Of a stretch of DNA of 64,000 bases, positions 56,475 to 64,000 are shown piece after piece. The DNA comes from Calliphora vicina (taxonomy: Eukaryota; Arthropoda; Insecta; Diptera; Calliphoridae). The position numbers and the translations under genes were made by a program. Where the stretch lies: the NCBI RefSeq assembly GCF_958450345.1, contig NC_088780.1:159322726-159386725 (forward strand), written 5' to 3'. Numbering within the stretch: position 1 is the first letter of the stretch; every line of letters begins with the position of its first letter. Under the pieces are notes generated by a model, which was given only the letters and a program-made list of their open reading frames with translations, ran no database searches and was not told the DNA's origin.

Positions 56475-56835
56475 GAGAATTTCAAGAAACTCTTTACAGC
56501 TTATACTTACTAAAGATCTGCATCTTTATGCCAAAACAGTAAAAAGGACACACTAACTGAATATTTTAATTTGCCGCCATTTGTTCAGTAAAGTGTTGCA
56601 AAAAAAAAAAAAAACTAAACAGTTTGACAGCTGGAAGTTTAGAAAGTATGGTGAACTTCGTCAACTGAGAAGAGGGGAATTTAAAAATTCATGAAGAAAA
56701 ATTCAGCCTTTTCAAATGTCAATAGCTAATATCCAGAATTCAAAAGTTCAAGAAGCTCTATCCAGCTTAAACTCACTACAGATATGCTCACTAAAGATAT
56801 GCGTCTTCAAACATAACACAGGGCAACAAAATCGA
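56475..56835. repeat. diverged ~260-bp direct duplication
   Basis: AATTTCAAGAAACTCTTTAC with AAAGATCTGCATCTTTATGC (56477 onward), and TTCAAGAAGCTCTATCCAGC with AAAGATATGCGTCTTCAAAC (56748 onward), share order and spacing. Confidence 0.35.
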
Positions 56836-56979
56836 AAAAATTTTAGAGGCTTTTTAAACTACTACACGATGTTGATGTATTGAGGTTCCAGTGGTACAAA
56901 TATGCTCCAAATTTTAAATTCTATGGACAAGTTTTTTTTTAATTTTTTTTTTTGTAAAATTGTGAATTTATTTTTTTTT

Positions 56980-58860
56980 GACTTTTGTTATTATAACTTC
57001 GAAACTACTGAGCCGATTTAAACGCAATATAAATGTGAAAAATTGTACATAGCATGGGGAAAATGTTTTTAAAATTCAATCAATCGAAAGAAGAACATTC
57101 ATTAATCAATTTTATGTATATCACACAAAAAAGTAAAATTTTGTGAAAATGAGCGAATTTACTTAATTGTGAATAAATTCGAAAATAATTCATCGATTTT
57201 TATAATCGATATCTCATTTTGTTCCTATTATATATAGCTTTGCAATAAAGCAATAAATCTAAACAATTTCTGTCATTTTCGATTTTTCATGATTTTTTTA
57301 AAATTAAAAAATTTGATATTTTCACACAAAAAATATATTTTTTATTATAACTCCGAAACTACTAATCCGATTTAAACGCAATATATATATGAAAATTTGT
57401 GTATAGCTTGGGCAAATTGTTTTCAAAATTCAATCAATCGAAAGAAGAACATTAATTAATAAATTTTATGTAAATCACACAAAAAAGTAAAATTTTGTGA
57501 AAATGAGCGAATCCACTTAATTGTGTATAAATTCGAAAAGAATCAATCGATTTTTATCAACGATATCTCATTTTCTTCCTATTATATGTGGCTTTGCGAT
57601 AAACCAACAAATCTAATCAATTTCTGACGTTTTCGATTTTTCATGATTTTTTTAAAATAAAAAAATTTGATATTTTCACACAAAAAATATATTTTTTGCT
57701 TCAATTTTTTATTATAACTCCGAAACTACTGAGCCGATTTAAATACAATATATATGTGAAAATTTGTACATAGCATAAGGAAAATGTTTTTAAAATTCAA
57801 TCATTCGAAAGAAGAATATTGACTACTTAATTTTATGTATATCAAACAAATAACTAAAATTTTGTGAAAATGAGCGAATTCACTTAATTGTGAAGTAATT
57901 CGAAAACAATTAATCGATTTTTATGATCAATATTTCATTATATTGCTATTATATGTGGCTTTACGATAAAGTAATAAACCTGAATAAATTATGCCGTTTT
58001 AGATTTTTCATGAATTTTTTTAAAACAAAAAATATGATATTTTCACATAAAAAATATTTTGTTTGCTTCAATTTGTTATTATACCTCCGAAACTACTGAG
58101 CCGATTTAAACGCAATATATATATGAAAATTTGTGTATAGCTTGGGCAAATTGTTTTCAAAATTCAATCAATCGAAAGAAGAACATTAATTAATAAATTT
58201 TATGTAAATCACACAAAAAAGTAAAATTTTGTGAAAATGAGTGAATTCACTTAATTGTGTATAAATTCGAAAAGAATGAATCGATTTTTATCTACGATAT
58301 CTCATTTTCTTCCCATTATATGTGGCTTTGCGATAAACCAACAAATCTAATCAATTTCTGACGTTTTCGATTTTTCATGATTTTTTTAAAATAAAAAAAT
58401 TTTATATTTTCACACAAAAAATATATTTTTTGCTTAAATTTTTTATTATAACTCCGAAACTACTGAACCGATTTAAATACAATATATATGTGAAAATTTG
58501 TGCATAGTATGGGGAAAATGTTTTCAAAATTCAATCATTCGAAAGAAGAACACTAACTACTCAATTTTATGTATATCAAACGAAAGACTAAAATTTTGTG
58601 AAAATGAGCGAATTCACTTAATTGTGAATAAATTCGCAAATAGTACATAGATTTCGATGCTCGATATCTCATTTTCTTCCTATTATATGTGACTTTGCGA
58701 TAAAGTAATAAATCTAATCAATTTATGACGTTTTCGATTTTTCATGATTTTTTTAAAATAAAAAAATTTGATATTTTCACATACAAAATATTTTGTTTGC
58801 TTCAATTTGTTATTATAACTCCGGAACTACTGGGCCTATTGAAATGTAATATACAAACGG
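56980..58860 (+). repeat. 367-bp satellite array, five units, dimeric higher-order pattern
   Basis: The word GAAACTACTGAGCCGATTTA (or close variants) begins units at 57001, 57355, 57722, 58089, 58456 and 58823 (partial). Periods are 354, 367, 367, 367 and 367. Units 2 and 4 differ at only a few positions (both have GTGTATAGCTTGGGCAAATT). Units 3 and 5 share other variants (ATTCGAAAGAAGAA, CTACT-AATTTTATGTATATC). This implies a 734-bp dimer as the recent unit of amplification. Non-coding. Confidence 0.9.
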
Positions 58861-60465
58861 ATTAAAGATTACGTAAATCTCAACTTTTCTTAGTTTAGTT
58901 TAATAACATTGGACTAATCCTTTTTGAGTTTTTTTTGCATTAATTATGTGGAGAGACGTCGAACAAAATTTATAATTTTAATTAAAAATTTCTAAAAAAA
59001 AATCTATCCATAGAATTGAAAAATGTTACCATTTTTGTACTTAGGTAACCATGATGCATCAAATCTATGTAGTCGTCAGTCAATCCTATTTTTGCTGTTG
59101 ACCTGTGTAATCATTCATAAGTATATTAATCAGATTTAGCAAATATTAAGCAATCTGTAAGAAGTAAATGGGTTTATAAAATGATATTTAATGACAACTG
59201 TTCCACCCTCAATATTTTATCTTTCTTTAAATGAAATCAAGCGATTTTGAAACCATAAAAACGAGTTGAAAGACCTAAAACTTTATTTCTGTAATAATGT
59301 TTACCGGGTTTCTTAGAAAAATAAACTCCAAAAAAACACAGCCCAAAAAAGTATGCAAAGTATTTTGCATTTATCATGAGCCAACAACAACTAAAATACT
59401 AAAGAAAACTGGCTGGAATTTTACCCCAACTCCTGCTGCTCGCTTGCAACAAATGAACTAAACATAAAGGGTTGAGAAGTTTATATTGTTGTTGTTTGTT
59501 AGACATTAAATAGGCGCGAGTTGTTTACCCCATATAACTCTTAAGGTGTAGCTGCAGCTACCGGCTCATTGTTATTATTGTGAACATCAACTACACTCTC
59601 AACTCTTGTACATCATGATCATCATTATTGTAGGCAATTGTGGCCCATTGTATGATAAAATTGTGTATGAAAGAATGTTAAACAACTTTCTTTTTCTTAT
59701 TTCAACTTTCTGTTCGTCTTTTATATTGACAAATTCAGGCGTGATAAGTTTAATTCTTTTTCACTTCACTTTGTGTGTGTTTATAATTTTTTAATTTTCG
59801 TGGAGAAAAAAACCAAAAAAAAATTACAATAAATCGCTAAAAAAATAAAGGAAAACAGTAAGCCTCTTGCTTACAGCTACTGCTGTCAAAATAAGGTTAA
59901 ATAATTGATGCTGACAATCAGCAATGTAAATAAAAATACGAGAAATTGTTTATTAAGAGACTAGAAAACAGCCCACACGGCATTCGCATTCGAATAAAAA
60001 AAAAAACCCAAAAATTCGTATTAAAAAAGGGTTGTTTCAATTAAATGCGAAAAAAAAAATTGGGTGAAAATTAATGATTAAACATTTGCTCTAATTTCTT
60101 AACATTTGTTAAGGCCATAAATAAAGAGAAAAGAAATTATTTCTGTATAAAAAAACCACAAAATACATGTAGATGCCCGTTGTAATGACCTAAAATAAAT
60201 GAATAGGTGGTTGGACAATAAATGTTGTATTCTTTTTTTTAATAACCCAATAATTAATTATCGACTGACTACATGAAGTAGTTTTGGGTTCAAATAAGTT
60301 GGCAAAGAAAGGAATTTATACGATTTGTTATACTTTATAAAAAATGTTTCCAAATAAAAATATTTATAGTGTAGATACCTATATGATTAATAAAGACTGT
60401 GCTTAAATTTACCTACAATTTTAATTAAATAGAAAACTTAGTGTTTTATAGATAGATAGAATATC
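58861..60465. other. no recognised gene
   Basis: AT-rich. The open frame at 59606-59794 is hydrophobic with no domain. No repeat family was recognised. Confidence 0.5.
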
Positions 60466-60469
60466 ACAT

Positions 60470-60790
60470 TGGGCAAATGGCCTACATCACAATCTTTTGC
60501 CGACATATACAAATTAAAAATCGCAATGAGAAGAACAACATGGTTGCTGGTCACAAAAGGCAGATGATCTTGCTAAAAGAGTTGTCAATATATACCGGGA
60601 GCTAGCTATATTTGATATCCATGTTGCACGGAGGCTCTTGGAGAATATTATTACTTTCATTGTGAATTGCCTGAGCTGATTTTTCGAAGACTACTACTTT
60701 TTCTTTCTTTAAGTATCTTAGCCAATTACGAAGTATTAATCGTTGAACAATTTTAGCCTATATAACACCGTACGACACTCAATATTAGAC
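60470..60790 (+). pseudogene. LINE RNase H end and C-terminal cysteine motif remnant
   Basis: At about 60558 a frame reads WSQKADDLAKRVVNIYREL, the AD-LA end of LINE RNase H domains. About 70 bases on, another frame gives EYYYFHCELPELIFRRLLLF, which corresponds to the H-(F/L)LC-CP-L---R---LG C-terminal pattern of I-like LINEs. Frameshifts in between. Related to the fragment at the right window edge but on the other strand. Confidence 0.5.
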
Positions 60791-61197
60791 ACGAACCCGA
60801 TGATATACGTCTGAAACAATAAATTAAATGGAGAAAAACTGCGTTTTCAGTTTTTCATTTCGTGATCCTGCTTCCTTTTAAAAGGACTTCAAATTTTCAG
60901 AGGAGTACATTTTTAAAAACATGTTTTAAAATACTTCTGATCATCCTACTATGTCAAATTTGGTGTCAAATGATCAAGAAGAGTTGCAAAATATTTCTTA
61001 TTATTTTCATTTTATCCTGTAAGGATCAAAAGATATCAAAAATGTCCTTTAAAATTTTTATCCTTGAATATCCTTTTAGATTTCCAATAATTTTTTTTAA
61101 AAAAATAGTGAGTTAAAGATCCAAATATTGAATACCACATGCCAAAATTTCATTCTTCTATCTTAACTACTTAAGTGTTAAAAAATATTTTAAATTT

Positions 61198-61923
61198 CCC
61201 AGTATGCAAAATGATTCATTTTTTTGACATCATTTTTTCGTAAAATTTGATCGATATCGACTGCGATATAATGTCGAGAATGTGCGTGTTTTCCTAAGTA
61301 GAGTGCAGAGCGATAAAGAGTCGAAAATTATTTATTATTCTGATTCTAATTTTTATCGATATACTATACCTTTTTCGGTATTAAAAATGTTCTAAATTGA
61401 TTCGATTTCGATTAAATTTCGTATATTTTATACCATCGAACAATTTCTTCTTGAAATAATGCATATTCAATACCTTTATTATTATCCAATAATGTTGCGT
61501 TAGATGTGTTTTCATTTTCAAATGCAATAAACTCTGCACATATTTCTGATGTTTGCTGATTATGAAGATTCGAATTGTCAAAAACAACATCAATAATTGG
61601 CTGCGTCTTTGACGTCTTTGATCCATTTTTCGTGTTAAACTATATTTTTATGAATATGTTATTGATAGGATTAGAAATAAAGTTTTATTTTCTCACAAAT
61701 TGACAAAAGAATAAAATGTATGTATATGAATTTGTCAATTTGTGCAAAAATAAAATTTGACATTAAAAAAAAACTCGAACATTATTCGCCATTTCTATAA
61801 AATATTAAAGTACGATATTCTAAAAAATGTAGATTGGATAGAGCATCATAATAAATTCATATTTTCGATTTTAATTCGAAATAAGTTCGATAAAAAGAAC
61901 TGACTCGAAATGTTGCATACTGG
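61198..61923 (-). mobile_element. candidate TIR element with an unrecognised coding remnant
   Basis: Left CCCAGTATGCAAAATGATTC and right inverse CCCAGTATGCAACATTTCG are terminal inverted repeats of ~12 bases. On the minus strand between ~61628 and 61409 one frame reads SKTSKTQPIIDVVFDNSNLH, then QTSEICAEFIAFENEN and YALFQEEIVRWYKIYEI before a stop. It is acidic and codon-diverse, unlike the random frames elsewhere, though the ATG-initiated frame is a different one. I do not recognise the protein. No clear target duplication. Confidence 0.45.
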
Positions 61924-62020
61924 GTTGAATTATTTGATTTTTTATATTTTATTTTAATATTTCATTCGAAAAAAATATAACAAAATCCGTTGTGAAAAGT
62001 ATCGAATAAGACTTTTTAAT

Positions 62021-62743
62021 AAACAAGTAAAATGGTATAGTCGGTCAAGCCCGATCATACACCGGGTATATGATTATAAAGAGCTTTCTTTTGATATGAA
62101 ACTTATTTGTGTTGAATCTTATTTGAATACACACATTTTCGGTAGTGGGCCTTATATGGGAGCTATGACTAATTATGGACCAATCGTCACATAATTTGGT
62201 GGGATGAACTGCGAATATATCAAACATATTTCTGTTGAATTTTGTTTGGATACTGACTTATTTCAGAGATTTATGTATATTAATGACATTTTCGAGAATG
62301 TTGCTTATATGGGAGCTATGGAATATTGTTGACCGATCGTCACGAAATTTGGTCGTGAGAGTTCGGCTTACATAAGACTTAATTGTGCTGAATTTGGTTT
62401 GAATATGTTTATAATTAAGATATTTAACTAACTTAACTAACTTAACTATTTTCAAATAGGCCAATTGGATAAATAATGGGCTGATTCTAACCAAATTCAA
62501 TAGCCTTTCTCCTTAGGGCAATATAAAGGTGTGTGCCAAATTTTGTCGAATTATCTTTAAATCTGCGACCTGTAGTTTGATTACAAGGTTTACATGGATG
62601 GATGGACAGACAGACGGACATCGACATCAGAAAGTGATCCTGAGCAGATTGGTATACATTAAGGTGGGTGTTGAGACAATATTTTTGTATGTTGTAAACC
62701 CTAACCCATTATACCTCCCCCACTATGGTGGTGTAGTTTATAA
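62021..62743 (-). mobile_element. DINE-like element, variant subfamily
   Basis: Reverse copy from AACAAGTAAAATGGTATAGT (left) to CCACTATGGTGGTGTAGTTT (right), with CCTGTAGTTTGATTACAAGG and GATCCTGAGCAGATTGG, shared with the copy at 50.8 kb and not with the main family. The GTCY run is reduced to GACAGACAGACGGAC. Confidence 0.75.
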
Positions 62744-63194
62744 ACATGCACTTTTCTTAATGAAACTTTTTTGTATACTACTTAATAAATTTTTTTTTTA
62801 TATTTTATTTTGACCTTTCTATATATAAAGGATGAAATTTTGACATTTAGTATACAATATTTGGGTCTTTAACGCACTATTTTTTTAAAAGGAATTTATT
62901 GGCAATCTTAAAGGATATTAAAGGATAAAAAATTTAAAGGACATTTTTGACATTTTTTGATCCTTGCAGGATAAAATAAAGATAATACAAAATATTTTAC
63001 AACTCTTCTTGTTCTTTTGACATACATTTTGTCATTGTTGGAATAGCAGGAGTATTTTTAAATATTTTTTTGAAAAATGTACTTTAAAATGGTATCAAAA
63101 GACGTTTCTGAAATGTTTATCAAAAAATTCCAACGTTTAAATTTCTGGTAATTAATGAGTTAATATAGACAATATGGATAGGTTAGGTTACGTA

Positions 63195-63681
63195 CACGCA
63201 GAGAAAAAATATAATTGGGCATGGTTACTGTAACCATTTATATAGTGTTACAAGATTTTTAACAATATTATAGTCACAGTAACCATTTACATGATTGTGG
63301 TAACCATAATATGGTTAACTTACGATTCACATGATTGTCTCAACCATATATATGGTTACAGTAAACATATATATGTTTGTGGCAACCATATTTATGATGA
63401 ATAATTTTATCATAATATGTTGTTCTCAGATTATGATAAGCATTAAGCCGAGAGCACCATAATATGATAAGTCCTTCATCATATAAATGGTTGTCACAAA
63501 CATATATATGTTTACTGTAACCATATATATGGTTGAGACAATCATGTGAATCGTAAGTTAACCATATTATGGTTACCACAATCATGTAAATGGTTACTGT
63601 GACTATAATATTGTTAAAAAACTTGTAACAATATTGAAATGGTTACAGTAACCATGTCCAACTATATTTTTTCTCTGCGTG
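63195..63681 (-). mobile_element. 487-bp palindromic MITE, copy 3, TA target duplication
   Basis: CACGCAGAG...CTCTGCGTG with TA at 63193 and 63682. Same length as copies 1 and 2, and very close in sequence to copy 2. It lies ~60 bases inside what looks like the 3' tail of the LINE at the right edge. Confidence 0.9.
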
Positions 63682-63739
63682 TAGGTTGCTCGCAATTTAG
63701 CGAGTTCACTCGGAGGCCTTGTGGCCCATTGTGATACCC

Positions 63740-64000
63740 TTAGAAATACTATTCCCTTATGCTGAAAAATTCGTACATAAAGTGAGAATAGTTTCCCTCC
63801 CTAATTTCGTTGACTATGTGATTCCTGTGGTCCCCGTGGGAACCAACCGGTACTTCTAATAAACCTGATCATATTTACTAGTGACACATCTCTGAGACAG
63901 TCCAGATCATGGAAAAGAGCTCTACCAAGATGTAGTAGTCTATGCTCTTGTAAGGCTGGTCATTCACATAGAAGGTGCTGTACCGATTCCTTCTCCTCTT
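63740..64000 (-). pseudogene. LINE C-terminus (I-like), cut by the window edge
   Basis: From 64000 downward the minus strand reads EEKESVQHLLCE, a stop, PALQEHRLLHLGRALFHDL, then LVNMIRFIRSTGWFPRG and a stop at ~63800. This is the E--EH-LC-CP-L---R---LG----(D)L----V---L-FI--TGWF end of I-like LINEs. The second cysteine codon of the C-x-C-P motif is TGA here, so this copy is dead, although the rest of the visible frame is intact. Confidence 0.8.

Larger units (their letters stand above)
60858..63112. repeat. large inverted repeat with ~300-bp arms
   Basis: The left arm (~60858-61165) and the reverse complement of ~62815-63112 match in order: AGTACATTTTT, AAATACT(T/C)CTG, AAGAAGAGTTG(C/T)AAAATATTT, TTTTATCCTG(T/C)AAGGATCAAA, TCAAAAATGTCCTTTAAA, AAAAAAATAGTG(A/C)GTTAAAGA and CCAAATATTG. 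Identity looks like about 80%. The ~1.65 kb between the arms holds a TIR element and a DINE-like copy. Confidence 0.75.

Noticed and set aside
56987..58860. CRISPR-like array
   Set aside because: Units are contiguous 367-bp satellites without distinct spacers, and the DNA is eukaryotic.

Overview
The window is AT-rich nuclear DNA from a higher (probably calyptrate, muscid or blowfly-like) fly. The evidence is the dispersed repeats rather than any host gene. Many copies of a ~0.7 kb element carry the dipteran GTCY microsatellite (GTCCGTCCGTC) next to a GAGTCGATT core, which is the architecture of DINE-1/mini-me, the non-autonomous Helentron-related elements of Diptera. I found no convincing host protein-coding exon, rRNA or tRNA. 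Almost every open frame is a chance frame or a decayed transposon protein.

Layout. 0-3.3 kb: a mariner N-terminus cut by the window edge, a short diverged tandem array, a decayed DINE-like copy and the RNase H domain of a LINE. 4.6-6.1 kb: an unrecognised decayed protein on the minus strand. 6.6-8.25 kb: a minus-strand LINE reverse transcriptase. 8.5-13.9 kb: DINE-like elements, a solo LTR with its target-site duplication, and fragments of a multicopy arthropod protein family. 15.8-17.2 kb: a DINE-like copy next to a truncated copy of a foldback element. 18.5-23.5 kb: a candidate TIR element, an inverted-repeat MITE, a GGGCGTGG-type array and a mariner. 23.55-27.26 kb: a hAT-like element with 8-bp target-site duplications, loaded with nested insertions. 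28.6-35.8 kb: a patchwork (LTR, LINE, Helentron-like and Helitron remnants) marked by eleven copies of a GAACGCGACA motif, all forward on the left and all reverse on the right. 36.9-40.1 kb: two DINE-like elements 5' end to 5' end, then mariner and Tc1-like transposase remnants. 41.8-46.25 kb: a mariner split by a 3.36 kb element that contains a long near-perfect palindrome. 46.6-48.1 kb: foldback and piggyBac-type MITEs. 48.4-54.3 kb: DINE-like copies, palindromic MITEs and a piggyBac remnant. 57.0-58.9 kb: a 367-bp satellite with dimeric higher-order structure. 60.5-64.0 kb: LINE fragments, a large inverted repeat and a third intact palindromic MITE.

The parts do not work together as a pathway. 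The window is a layered transposon deposit whose insertions can be ordered by nesting: for example mariner, then the foldback element; a TA-flanked palindromic MITE, then a DINE-like copy. Most novel-looking items: the 487-bp palindromic MITE family (three full copies of equal length), the palindromic 3.36 kb element with 5-bp duplications, the convergent GAACGCGACA field, and the unrecognised decayed frames at 4.6-6.1 kb and 61.4-61.6 kb. All family assignments come from motif reading by eye, without database searches.
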